Origin: DATECU01 sp035286745
GTDB taxonomy: Bacteria > Acidobacteriota > Vicinamibacteria > Fen-336
Assembly (NCBI GenBank): GCA_035286745.1
Contig: DATECU010000090.1
Span: 1-35,145, forward strand
Direction of reading: 5' to 3'
Length of the DNA stretch: 35,145 nucleotides
The position numbers and the translations under genes were made by a program. The notes below the pieces were generated by a model that was not told the origin of the DNA, ran no database searches, and saw only the letters and a list, made by a program, of their open reading frames with translations. Positions 15,916-24,098 of this stretch are shown here, piece by piece. Numbering within the stretch: the first letter of the stretch is position 1; every line of letters begins with the position of its first letter.

Positions 15916-16113
15916 CAGCGATCAGCTATCAGCATTCAGCGATCAGCTACGGACAGCGGCCCCAGCGGCAGGCCTGGCCAGCAGTCCGTTGCTGAGTGCT
16001 GAGTGCTGACCGCTGAGTGCTACCGGTCGCGTCCTAACCCCCGCCTGGCCAGCAGTTCGTAGCTGAATGCTGAGTGCTGATCGCTGACCGCTACCGTTCG
16101 CGCCCTTACCCCC
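15916..16113. repeat. Heptad repeat array with inverted arms and a 71-bp tandem duplication
   Basis: The left arm (15916-15952) reads CAGCGATCAGCTATCAGC, then ATTCAGCGATCAGC. Its near-complement (TAGCTGAATGCTGAGTGCTG and on) occurs at 16058-16093. The right side contains two 71-base direct copies (15972-16042 and 16043-16113), both beginning GCCTGGCCAGCAGT and ending in a C-run. It lies between the convergent ends of the receiver gene and the STAS gene, so transcripts from both sides could fold into large hairpins. Confidence 0.85.
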
Positions 16114-16441
16114 CCAGCGCTGCGGTCGCCTCCACGGGGGTCGGATACAGCTTGAACACACGGTCCAGGCGGGTGAGCTTCAGAAGCTCGACGATGGACG
16201 GGCGGCAGCCGGCGAGGGCCAGGCTCTGGCCGGGCAACCGCTTCAAGACCCACAGGATCGCACCCAGGCCCGTGGAGTCGACGAACTCAACTTCCGTTAG
16301 GTCGAGAACGATGCGGCCGGCGCCCTTGTCGATCCGGTCGCCCACCTTGGCCTTGAGGTCGGGGGCGGCGGCGGCGTCCAGACGCCGGTCCAGGACCTTG
16401 GCCACCAGGAGCCCGTTTTGGTCGCTCAGTTCGATGTTCAT
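16106..16441 (-). CDS. STAS-domain anti-sigma factor antagonist (RsbV/SpoIIAA-like)
   Basis: The 111-residue product starts at the ATG at 16441 with GAGAGG upstream; the longer frame to 16639 is antisense noise. The STAS core is clear: VLDLTEVEFVDSTGLGAILW carries the Ser of DSTGLG, which the partner kinase phosphorylates. Unphosphorylated, such proteins bind the RsbW-type kinase and free its sigma factor or other client. It lies 26 bases after glgX, so it is likely co-transcribed with the debranching enzyme. The matching phosphatase and kinase genes lie divergently at 18580-20189. Confidence 0.92.
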   Translation of the reverse strand: MNIELSDQNGLLVAKVLDRRLDAAAAPDLKAKVGDRIDKGAGRIVLDLTEVEFVDSTGLGAILWVLKRLPGQSLALAGCRPSIVELLKLTRLDRVFKLYPTPVEATAALGG

Positions 16442-16467
16442 AAGCCTCTCGATCCTACCACCCCCGG

Positions 16468-18528
16468 TCAGCGCCCCACCAGGACCACCACCGAGCGCGG
16501 CCCTACCGGGTAGCCGGTCTGGTCCTCCAGGACCGCCTCCTGCCCCACCTCCGCTGCGTCCTGCGGCGAGGGGAGCCCGGTGTCGAAAGCCCGTCGCCAG
16601 CGGCGAGATCCCGGCAACTCCGGCAGCTCCACCCGGCAAGCCCGCTCGTGGGCACTCGGCATAACGAAGATGTCGTCGTCTTGTCCGTTGCTCAGAAGGT
16701 GCATCCCCAGGCTGCGCGCCGCCGGCGACCAGTCGGGCTGCCCACGCCGGGAACCGTGCCAGGTCACCCAGGGCCGGCCCGGCGGTTCCTCGGCGAAGCT
16801 GCGCCGGCGCAGGCCGGGATGGGCCTTGCGGAACGCGATCAGGCGACAGAAGAAGCGGAACAGCTCCCCTTCCGCGTCCTTCCTGCCCCAGTCCAGCCAG
16901 GAGATCTCGTTGTCCTGGTTGTAGGCGTTGTTGTTGCCCCCCTGGCTCTTGCCCATCTCGTCACCGGCCAGGATCATGGGCACGCCCTGGGAAAGCAGCA
17001 AGATGGCGGCGTAGTTCTTCCGCTGCCGGAGGCGCAGATCCGCCAGCTCAGGGGAGCGGGTAGGTCCCTCTTCTCCGCAGTTCCAGCTCAGGTTGTCGGC
17101 CTGCCCGTCCTTTCCATCCTCCCCGTTCGCTTCGTTATGCCTGTCGTTGTACGCCACCAGATCGGCCAGCGTGAAGCCGTCGTGGCTGGTCACGAAGTTC
17201 ACGCTGTGGAAGGGAGCCCGGCCGTCGTGCTGGTAGAGGTCGGCGCTGCCGGAGAGCCGAGTGGCCAGGGCGGGAACGCTGCCGGCGTCGCCGCGAACGA
17301 AGCGCCGCACCTCGTCGCGAAAACGGCCGTTCCACTCCGCCCAACGACCGAAGTTGGGAAAGCTCCCCACCTGGTAAAGGCCGGCCGCATCCCACGCCTC
17401 GGCGATCAGCTTGGTGTGGGCCAGCGCGGGATCGGCGGCGATGATCTCCAGCAGTGGCGGGCTTTCGAGCGCCCGCCCGTCGCTGTCCCGGCCCAGAATG
17501 GACGCCAGGTCGAAGCGGAAGCCGTCCACGTGCATCTCGGTGACCCAGTAGCGCAAACACGACAGAATCAGGGTGCGGACCACCGGATGGTTGCAGTTCA
17601 GGGTGTTGCCGCAGGCCGAGAAGTCGAGGTACTTGCCGGTCTGGCGGTCCATCAGGTAGTAGGTCGCGTTATCCAGACCGCGGAAGGAAACCACGGGCCC
17701 GTCTTCCTCACCCTCGCCGGTGTGGTTGAAGACCATGTCGAGGATGACCTCGATACCCGCCTGGTGCAGCGCCTTCACCATCTCCCGAAACTCGTGCACC
17801 TCCCCCCCTTCCGGTCCGCTGGCGGCGTAGCCGGCCTTGGGAGCGAAGAAGGCGAGGGGCTGATAGCCCCAGAAGTTGAGCAGAGGCTGCCCGGTCAGCG
17901 GATTCACCCTCCGATGGTCGGTCTCCTCGAACTCGGTGACCGGCAGCAGCTCCACGGCGGTGACCCCCAGCTCCTGGAGGTAGGGGATCTTCTCGATCAA
18001 GCCTCGGTAGGTGCCGGGTTGGCTCACTCCCGAGCTCCGGTGGGCGGTGAAGCCCCGCACGTGGACCTCGTAGATGATGGAATCGGCCAGGTGATGATTG
18101 AGCGGGTGGTCGAAGCCCCAGTCGAACTCCTCGCCTTCGACCCGGGCGCGGCGTGGGCGCAGTCCCGGGGGACCGCCCCACGAGGGCGCTCCCGAAACCG
18201 CCCGAGCGTAGGGGTCGAGCAGCAGCAGGTCGGGATCGAAGCGGTGCACCGCCGGCCTCGGGTTCGGTTTCATGTCGGCGCGGAACGCGTACTCAACGCC
18301 AGGACCTATCCCGGTTACCAGGGCATGCCAGACGTTTCCGGTCCGGTTGTAGCGCGGGTCGAGCGGCCAGCAGGCGAGCGCCTCCCGGCCGCCCGGCTCG
18401 AAGAGCACCAGGGTGACGGCGGTAGCGTGGCCCGAGTAGACAGCGAAGTTCACACCCTGGCGCCGGAAGCTGGCGCCCAGGGGCAGCGGATGCCCTCGCG
18501 AGATGCTGAGCCCGCGACTTCTCACCAT
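16468..18528 (-). CDS. glgX: Glycogen debranching enzyme (isoamylase type)
   Basis: The 686-residue GH13 enzyme cleaves alpha-1,6 branches in glycogen. An N-terminal CBM48 domain (VNFAVYSGHATAVTLVLFEP) precedes the barrel. Catalytic residues are the nucleophile Asp340 in GFRFDLASIL, the acid Glu377 in LIAEAWDA, and Asp450 in VTSHDGFTLADLVAYNDRHN. The segment VILDMVFNHTGEG is conserved region I. Length is normal for GlgX. AAGG precedes the ATG. It heads a two-gene unit with the STAS protein and is divergent from the REC-PP2C gene across only 51 bases. Cytoplasmic. Confidence 0.95.
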   Translation of the reverse strand: MVRSRGLSISRGHPLPLGASFRRQGVNFAVYSGHATAVTLVLFEPGGREALACWPLDPRYNRTGNVWHALVTGIGPGVEYAFRADMKPNPRPAVHRFDPDLLLLDPYARAVSGAPSWGGPPGLRPRRARVEGEEFDWGFDHPLNHHLADSIIYEVHVRGFTAHRSSGVSQPGTYRGLIEKIPYLQELGVTAVELLPVTEFEETDHRRVNPLTGQPLLNFWGYQPLAFFAPKAGYAASGPEGGEVHEFREMVKALHQAGIEVILDMVFNHTGEGEEDGPVVSFRGLDNATYYLMDRQTGKYLDFSACGNTLNCNHPVVRTLILSCLRYWVTEMHVDGFRFDLASILGRDSDGRALESPPLLEIIAADPALAHTKLIAEAWDAAGLYQVGSFPNFGRWAEWNGRFRDEVRRFVRGDAGSVPALATRLSGSADLYQHDGRAPFHSVNFVTSHDGFTLADLVAYNDRHNEANGEDGKDGQADNLSWNCGEEGPTRSPELADLRLRQRKNYAAILLLSQGVPMILAGDEMGKSQGGNNNAYNQDNEISWLDWGRKDAEGELFRFFCRLIAFRKAHPGLRRRSFAEEPPGRPWVTWHGSRRGQPDWSPAARSLGMHLLSNGQDDDIFVMPSAHERACRVELPELPGSRRWRRAFDTGLPSPQDAAEVGQEAVLEDQTGYPVGPRSVVVLVGR

Positions 18529-18579
18529 GGCCTTCGTTTATCGGCTCACCCGGCCTGGAGTATAGTCCAGAGCAAGGGC
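18529..18579. promoter_or_regulatory. Divergent glgX / rsbU-like control region
   Basis: Only 51 bases separate the two start codons, so both promoters overlap here or extend into the genes. It contains TATAGT inside a small inverted repeat CTGGA-GTATAG-TCCAG (about 18554-18569), which could be a -10 element with an operator. No good -35 is visible. Confidence 0.4.
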
Positions 18580-19761
18580 ATGGCCGAGAAGGTCCTGATC
18601 GTCGACGACACCTTGATCAACCAGAAGATCCTCGCCGCCATCTTGAAGAAGGCCGGCTTCGAGTACGCGGTCGCCGGGGACGGCGTGCAGGCGCTGGCGG
18701 CGGTTCGGGGCGACCCACCGGATCTGATCCTGCTCGACATCATGATGCCAGCCAAGGACGGCTACGAGGTCTGCGCCGAGCTCAAGGCCGATCCCCGAAC
18801 CGCCGACATCCCCATCATCTTCCTGTCCGCTCTCGGCGAGGCTTCCGACAAGGTCAAGGGCCTCTCGTTGGGCGCCGCCGACTACATCGCCAAACCCTTC
18901 GACAACGCCGAGGTTCAGGCCCGAGTGGAGACCCAGCTCCGGCTGCGGCGCCTGACCCAGTCGCTGATCAAGCTCAACCGCGATCTGCTCGACAAGCAGC
19001 AGGCGCTGGAGGAAGACCTGAAGGCGGCGGCCGACATCCAGAAGGCGCTGATCCCGCGGCCCGACCTGCGCTTTCCCGGCCTGGAGCTGGCAACCGTCTT
19101 CGAGCCCTGCGCCACCATCGGCGGCGACGTGTTCACCGCCTTCCGTCTGGACGAGGAGCACCTTGCGTTCTACATCCTGGACGTCAACGGCCACGGGGTG
19201 CCGGCGGCCATGGTGGCGGTCTCGGCCTCCCAGAGCCTCTCCCCCGGCTCCGGCATCGTCTTGAGGCGCACCGACGGCGTTGCCATCACCCCCCCGGAAC
19301 AGGTGCTGGCCGAGCTGGACGTGGAGTTCCCGCTCTCCCGCTTCGACCGCTACTTCACCATCGTCTATCTGGTGCTTCACTTGCCCACTGGGCTCATGCG
19401 CTACAGCGGAGCCGGCCACCCCTTGCCCATCTTGCAGCGGACCGACGGCACCATCGAGCACTTGGAGGAGGGCGGACCGCTGATCGGCTTGGGCGGCATC
19501 CCCTTCGACCGTGGCGAGCGGCGGCTCGGCCCCGGCGACCGAGTGTTCCTCTACACCGACGGCCTGACCGAGGCGGCGGAGCCCGGCGGCGCCCTGTTCG
19601 GCACGGCCCGGCTCGAGGAGCTGGTCCGCAGCCAACGGCGGACCTCGCTCCAGGAGAGCTGCCAGGCCATCGATCGGGCCGTGCGCGAGTTCTCGGCGGG
19701 GGCCCCTCCCTCAGACGACGTCTCCTTGCTGGCCTTCGAGTACCAGGGGGTCGGGTCGTGA
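18580..19761 (+). CDS. Receiver-PP2C phosphatase (RsbU/SpoIIE-like)
   Basis: The 393-residue protein has an N-terminal receiver (residues 1-125; Asp53 in LILLDIMMPAKDGYEV, Lys in YIAKPF), a helical linker (LDKQQALEEDLKAAADIQKA) and a PP2C-type phosphatase domain. The metal-binding motifs are CATIGGDVFTAF, ILDVNGHGVPAAMVAV and the C-terminal SDDVSLLAFEY. Such enzymes dephosphorylate STAS anti-anti-sigma factors when the receiver is phosphorylated. The start is the ATG at 18580; the very long frame upstream is antisense to glgX. Its TGA overlaps the rsbW-like GTG. The likely substrate is the STAS protein at 16106-16441. Confidence 0.93.
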   Translation: MAEKVLIVDDTLINQKILAAILKKAGFEYAVAGDGVQALAAVRGDPPDLILLDIMMPAKDGYEVCAELKADPRTADIPIIFLSALGEASDKVKGLSLGAADYIAKPFDNAEVQARVETQLRLRRLTQSLIKLNRDLLDKQQALEEDLKAAADIQKALIPRPDLRFPGLELATVFEPCATIGGDVFTAFRLDEEHLAFYILDVNGHGVPAAMVAVSASQSLSPGSGIVLRRTDGVAITPPEQVLAELDVEFPLSRFDRYFTIVYLVLHLPTGLMRYSGAGHPLPILQRTDGTIEHLEEGGPLIGLGGIPFDRGERRLGPGDRVFLYTDGLTEAAEPGGALFGTARLEELVRSQRRTSLQESCQAIDRAVREFSAGAPPSDDVSLLAFEYQGVGS

Positions 19762-20189
19762 CGCGCCTGGTCGAGCTGAGCATCGACAGTCGCCTGGAGG
19801 AGGTGGCATCGGTAGGCGAGGCGGTAAGCCGCGCTTGCCGAGAGGCCGGGATCTCCGAGGGCGACGCCTACAACGTGGAGCTGGCGGTGGTGGAGGCGGT
19901 GAGCAACTCGGTGCGCCACGCCTACCGCGGAGAGGCGGGCCATCGGGTGGAGGTCCGGCTGAGCCTCGCCGCCGACGGCGTCGAGGTGCGGATCCTGGAC
20001 GACGGCCTGCCGGTGCCGGAAGCGAGTCGCCGGCCCAAGCCCATCGAGTTCGATCCCGAGGACCCCCTCTCCATCTCCGAAGGCGGCCGGGGGACCTTCC
20101 TCATCCACAGCCTGATGGACCGCGTGGTGTACGGCAGCGAGGGGGGCCGCAACCTGCTGCTCCTGGCCAAGAGCCTGAAGCGGTCCTGA
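19758..20189 (+). CDS. Anti-sigma factor serine kinase (RsbW-like)
   Basis: The 143-residue GHKL ATPase-fold kinase shows the N box (ELAVVEAVSNSVRHAY), the ATP-binding DDGLPVP and the G box GGRGTFLIHSLMD. It phosphorylates the STAS Ser and sequesters a client such as a sigma factor. The GTG overlaps the stop of the phosphatase gene (GTGA), so the two are translated together. No sigma factor gene is in the window. Its TGA is in frame with the following flavoprotein. Confidence 0.93.
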   Translation: MTRLVELSIDSRLEEVASVGEAVSRACREAGISEGDAYNVELAVVEAVSNSVRHAYRGEAGHRVEVRLSLAADGVEVRILDDGLPVPEASRRPKPIEFDPEDPLSISEGGRGTFLIHSLMDRVVYGSEGGRNLLLLAKSLKRS

Positions 20190-20222
20190 GCCCTGTCCCC
20201 GGATCCGAGCGGCGTCTACGAC

Positions 20223-21383
20223 GTGGTGGTCCTGGGGGCCGGGGCCGCCGGTCTCTTCTGCGCCGCGGTGGCCGGCCAGCGCGGCCGTCGCGTGCTGGTC
20301 CTCGAGCATAACGACGTGGCGGGGCGCAAGATCCTGATCTCCGGGGGCGGCCACGCGAACTTCACCCACCTGAACGCCGGTCCCTCCCACTTCCTTTCCG
20401 AGAACCCCCACTTCGCCAAGTCGGCCCTGGCCCGCTTCACGCCCCGGGACTTCCTGGGGCTGGTCCACAAGCACGGCATCGCCTACCGCGAGAAGGCGCC
20501 GGGCCAGCTCTTCTGCCAGGGCTCGGCCCGCGAGATCGTGTCCTTGCTGCTGGCCGAGTGCCGGGCGGGCGGCGTGCACCTGCGGACCGGCTGCCGGGTG
20601 GACGAGGTGGGCCGGGACGACCTCTTCTCCATCGCCACCAGCCAGGGGCGCTTCGGCTCGCAGGCCCTGGTGGTGGCGACCGGCGGCCTCTCCATCCCGT
20701 CCCTGGGTGCCAGCGACCTTGGCTATCGCCTGGCACGGCGCTTCGGCCTGAGCGTCGAGACCCCGAGGCCGGCCCTGGTCCCCTTGGTGCTGGGTGGCAG
20801 CGAAGGTGAGGCCCTCGGTCCGCTGGCGGGCGTCGCCTTCGAGGTCGAGGTCCGCTGCGGTTCCGCGCGCTTTCGCGACCGGGCCCTGGTCACCCACCGC
20901 GGGCTCTCGGGCCCCGCCATCCTCCAGGTGTCGTCCTATTGGCAAGCCGGGACCCCGGTGACGCTCGACCTGCTTCCAGGCGCCGACATCGCCCGCCGGC
21001 TCTGCGACGAGCGAGAGCGCGGCTCCCGCGCCGAGTTCAAGACCCTGCTGGCCGAGGCCATGCCCAAGCGTTTGGCGGAGTGGTGGTGCCGGCGTCAGGG
21101 CCTGGCCCGACCGATCTGCCAGCTCTCCGACCGCGAGATCGGCCGGTTGGCGGAAGGCCTCCACGCCTGGCGCATCGTGCCCGAGGCCACCGAGGGGTTC
21201 GCCAAGGCCGAGGTCACGGCCGGTGGGGTCTCGACCGCCGAGCTGTCCTCCAAGACCATGGAAGCGCGGCGTGTCCCCGGCCTCTACTTCATCGGGGAGG
21301 TGGTGGACGTGACGGGCTGGCTGGGCGGCTTCAACTTCCAGTGGGCCTGGTCCTCCGCCCACGCCGCCGGGGAGGGGGTGTAG
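20223..21383 (+). CDS. HI0933-family FAD-dependent oxidoreductase
   Basis: The 386-residue flavoprotein has the dinucleotide motif VVVLGAGAAGLFCAAVAG at the start, then GRKILISGGGHANFTH, a second nucleotide segment VVATGGLSIPSLGASDLG, and the C-terminal FAD motif GLYFIGEVVDVTGWLGGFNF. The family is often labelled aminoacetone oxidase or BaiN-like, but its substrate is mostly unknown. The GTG start trims the first beta strand. The in-frame sequence upstream (CTG TCC CCG ... GTC TAC GAC) fits the family better as SGVYDVVVLGAG, so a CTG start at 20193 is possible. No stop separates it from the rsbW TGA. Confidence 0.88.
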   Translation: MVVLGAGAAGLFCAAVAGQRGRRVLVLEHNDVAGRKILISGGGHANFTHLNAGPSHFLSENPHFAKSALARFTPRDFLGLVHKHGIAYREKAPGQLFCQGSAREIVSLLLAECRAGGVHLRTGCRVDEVGRDDLFSIATSQGRFGSQALVVATGGLSIPSLGASDLGYRLARRFGLSVETPRPALVPLVLGGSEGEALGPLAGVAFEVEVRCGSARFRDRALVTHRGLSGPAILQVSSYWQAGTPVTLDLLPGADIARRLCDERERGSRAEFKTLLAEAMPKRLAEWWCRRQGLARPICQLSDREIGRLAEGLHAWRIVPEATEGFAKAEVTAGGVSTAELSSKTMEARRVPGLYFIGEVVDVTGWLGGFNFQWAWSSAHAAGEGV

Positions 21384-21634
21384 GGGGAGCGATCGAAGCG
21401 GGGGAGAGGAGCAGTCCTCGACCACAGCGACCGCCGCCCCGTCGACCGCGATGCCCCCCTGGAACCTCAAGCCCCCGAGCTTGACGCCCCGGCGGCGCCC
21501 GGCTACCATCACCCGACTCGCCTCCCCGGACCGGCTCGACCAAGCCCCCAGAGCCAACCCCGCCAAGGCCAGAACCCCGGGAGCGCGGAGCGAACATGGC
21601 TCGGCCTGGGGCCGGAGCCGAAGGAGGATCGGAG

Positions 21635-23398
21635 ATGAGTCGAGGCGTTCTTCTTCGTGCAGGGGCGTTGGTTCTCGTGGGTGCCGTGGGTGGGTTCCCC
21701 GCCGTTGCGGCCCAGACCGGCGAGAAGCCGGTCAAACCGGCCGCCCCCGCCTTTCAACCGGTCGTCGTCCAAGCCAGTGGTTTCGCCGTCTCGCCGCCGG
21801 TCCGCAGCCTGCCGCCTGCGGCCAGCGTCGACCCCAAGGATCGCAACCCGGATCCCCCGGGCAAGCGCCGCAACCCGCCCGTGCGCCAGATCGTGGCACC
21901 CCGGCCCGAGGGCTTCCAGGATCCGCTGGTCGAGGCCAGCCGGCGCGCGCCGAATGTCATGCCGCCCGTCATCACCTCGTTCGAGGGCGTGGCGGCCGCC
22001 AGCGACCAGACCATCCTGGGGGCTGCGATCGTACCCCCCGACACCAACGGCGATGTGGGCCGGACGCAGTACGTCCAGACCGTGAACTCGCTGTTCCAGA
22101 TCTGGGACAAGAACGGCACCTCGCTGGTCGGCCCCATCCGCATGAGCTCGCTGTGGTCGGTAGGCAACTGCGCCGCCAACGACGACGGCGACCCCATCGC
22201 CCTCTACGACCACCTGGCCAACCGCTGGCTGCTCTCGCAGTTCGCACTGCCCAGCTACCCGAGCGGCCCCTTCTACCAGTGCATTGCCGTCTCGCAGACG
22301 GCGGATGCCACGGGCGCCTACTGGCTGTATGAGTTCACCATGCCCGGCACCAACATCCTGAACGACTACCCCCACTTCGGCGTCTGGCCGACCGCCTACT
22401 TCATGATGGACCACCAGTTCGTGATGCCGGCGGGCTCCTGGGGTGGCAGCGGGGCCTTCGCGTTCAACCGGGCCCAGATGCTGGTCGGCAACCCGGCCGC
22501 CAGCTACATCTACTTCGACCTGAACCTCATGAATCCCAGCATCGGCGGGCTGCTCCCGGCAGACCTCGACGGACCGCCGCCGCCCGCGGGCACGCCTGGC
22601 TACTTCGCCTACCCGCTCTCGACCGTCTGGGGCGACGCCATCAATGGCGTGCGGATCTTCGAATTCCAACCCAACTTCGTGACACCCGCCAGCTCCACCT
22701 TCACCTTGCACGCGGATGTTCCCGGTGCGCCCTGGGATCCCGACATGTGCGGCTACGCCAGGAACTGCATCCCGCAGCCCCCGGCCGTGCCGCCGGCGGC
22801 CGGGACCATGAACCCGGTCGACGCCATTTCCGATCGCTTCATGAGCCGCCTCGCCTACCGCCACTTCGGGACGCATGCTTCGATGGCCGTCGCCCACACC
22901 GTTGACGCCGGCGGTGACCACGCCGCCGTTCGCTGGTACGAGCTCAGGCGCCCGCTCTCGCCAACACCGGGGCCCTTCGCCATCTACGACCAGGGCACGC
23001 ACGCGCCGGACGCCACCCACCGCTGGATGGCGAGCGCCGCCATCGATGCGGTAGGCAATCTGGGGGTGGGCTACAGCGCATCGAATGCCACCACGGTCTT
23101 CCCCTCGATCTACTACGCTGGACGCCTGGTGACCGATCCGCCGGGATCGGGCCTGGCCCAGGGTGAGGCCATCGCCCGGGCCGGATCGAACTCGCAGACC
23201 ACCTCCGCCTACCGCTGGGGCGACTACTCCGCCATGTCGGTGGATCCGGGGGACGAGTGCACGTTCTGGTACACCCAGGAGTACTACACCAACACGCCGC
23301 CCACCTGCACCGTCAGCAATTACAGGTGCTGGCAGACGCGGATCGTGAGCTTCCGTTTCCCGAGTTGCGACCTCATCTTCCGCGACGGGTTCTACTGA
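21635..23398 (+). CDS. Large secreted protein, unknown function
   Basis: The 587-residue product starts at the ATG 7 bases after AAGGAGG; the longer frame from 21596 lacks a ribosome site. A signal peptide (MSRGVLLRAGALVLVGAVGG, FPAVAA) is clear, with cleavage near residue 26. A Pro-rich linker follows. The main domain has VVPPDTNGDVG-like and YVQTVNSLFQIWDK motifs, with many Trp, Tyr and paired Cys (about 370, 377, 549, 562 and 569), reminiscent of a beta-propeller. The C-terminus ends CDLIFRDGFY. Short C-terminal IF-DGFE motifs recur on secreted proteins of some Gram-negative groups and may be a sorting or surface tag; that is an inference. A strong terminator follows. Confidence 0.8.
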   Translation: MSRGVLLRAGALVLVGAVGGFPAVAAQTGEKPVKPAAPAFQPVVVQASGFAVSPPVRSLPPAASVDPKDRNPDPPGKRRNPPVRQIVAPRPEGFQDPLVEASRRAPNVMPPVITSFEGVAAASDQTILGAAIVPPDTNGDVGRTQYVQTVNSLFQIWDKNGTSLVGPIRMSSLWSVGNCAANDDGDPIALYDHLANRWLLSQFALPSYPSGPFYQCIAVSQTADATGAYWLYEFTMPGTNILNDYPHFGVWPTAYFMMDHQFVMPAGSWGGSGAFAFNRAQMLVGNPAASYIYFDLNLMNPSIGGLLPADLDGPPPPAGTPGYFAYPLSTVWGDAINGVRIFEFQPNFVTPASSTFTLHADVPGAPWDPDMCGYARNCIPQPPAVPPAAGTMNPVDAISDRFMSRLAYRHFGTHASMAVAHTVDAGGDHAAVRWYELRRPLSPTPGPFAIYDQGTHAPDATHRWMASAAIDAVGNLGVGYSASNATTVFPSIYYAGRLVTDPPGSGLAQGEAIARAGSNSQTTSAYRWGDYSAMSVDPGDECTFWYTQEYYTNTPPTCTVSNYRCWQTRIVSFRFPSCDLIFRDGFY

Positions 23399-23993
23399 GC
23401 CCAGGCGCCGGTCGATGAGCCGTGCGGGGTGTCCCAACCGGGGCACCCCGTTTTCGTTTGGAGCCAGCTGACCGCTCCTCCAGGTGCGCTCGGAGCCGCC
23501 ATTCTGCTTCCGCGCGCTCGCCGTCCCAGCCCCCACCCAGGAGCGCCCGAGCCTCCGCCTCGGTCCGCACCGAGTCCCAGTCGAGGTCGCTGGAGAGCGC
23601 CGACGGCGGAGCCCACACCAGAGGACCGAGGCGGTCCAGGGCCAGGTTATCCCCGAGGTAGACACCGGGCTCCGGACCCAGCACCGGGTTCGCCCGCAGC
23701 GGTTCCAGGAGGACGACGCTGCCGAAGCGCTCAACCGAGGGCAGATCGTCGCGAATCGGCCTGGCGCTCAGCCAGAGGACGGGGCTCCCCGGCACGCCCA
23801 AGAAGGCCAGCCGCGACTCCAGAAACGCCAGTAGCGCCTCGGCCCCCGGAAAGCGGAACAGGGTGGGGCAGGCCTCGTCTCGCGCCAGAACCCGACCTCG
23901 GAACCGCAGTCCCGGCACCGGGGCATAACTCAGGCCGGTTCGCGCCTCCCACTCACCGGGCGTCTCCCTCACCCCCCTCACCTCAACACCCAT
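23373..23993 (-). CDS. Hypothetical protein, convergent with the secreted-protein gene
   Basis: The minus-strand frame of 206 codons reads like protein through most of its length: WEARTGLSYAPVPGLRFRG, FRFPGAEALLAFLESRLAFL, GVYLGDNLALDRLGPL. No family is recognised. The last 38 residues (from HLEERSAGSKRKRG) are basic and low-complexity, because they overlap the terminator and the end of the convergent gene. The real stop may lie there, or the end may be damaged. The ATG at 23993 has no good ribosome site; the GTG seven codons in is an alternative. Confidence 0.55.
   Translation of the reverse strand: MGVEVRGVRETPGEWEARTGLSYAPVPGLRFRGRVLARDEACPTLFRFPGAEALLAFLESRLAFLGVPGSPVLWLSARPIRDDLPSVERFGSVVLLEPLRANPVLGPEPGVYLGDNLALDRLGPLVWAPPSALSSDLDWDSVRTEAEARALLGGGWDGERAEAEWRLRAHLEERSAGSKRKRGAPVGTPRTAHRPAPGLSRTRRGR
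23425..23460 (+). terminator. Rho-independent terminator of the secreted-protein gene
   Basis: An 11-bp stem (CGGGGTGTCCC / GGGGCACCCCG, one T-G wobble) with loop AACC is followed by TTTTCGTTT. It starts 27 bases after the stop at 23398. It also falls inside the convergent minus-strand frame. Confidence 0.9.
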
Positions 23994-24098
23994 GCTACCG
24001 CTGGCTCGCCGCCGCCGGCTACCGCCGCGTCGAGGTCCGCGTCGGGCTTCCTGCCGTGAAGCACTGGGCCATGAACTGGCTCGACCCGATGGCCCCGG

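Noticed and set aside
15916..16113. CRISPR array
   Set aside because: Units are 7 and 71 bases, partly inverted, with no constant repeat and variable spacers, and no cas genes are near.
16648..18579. Very long plus-strand open frame joined to the REC-PP2C gene
   Set aside because: It is antisense to glgX, whose domains and catalytic residues are unmistakable. Only the part from the ATG at 18580 is real.
19551..21566. 671-codon minus-strand frame
   Set aside because: It is antisense to the RsbW-like and flavoprotein genes, with repetitive Gly/Gln/His-rich composition and no motif.
21509..23734. 741-codon minus-strand frame
   Set aside because: It is antisense to the secreted protein, which has a signal peptide, ribosome site and terminator.
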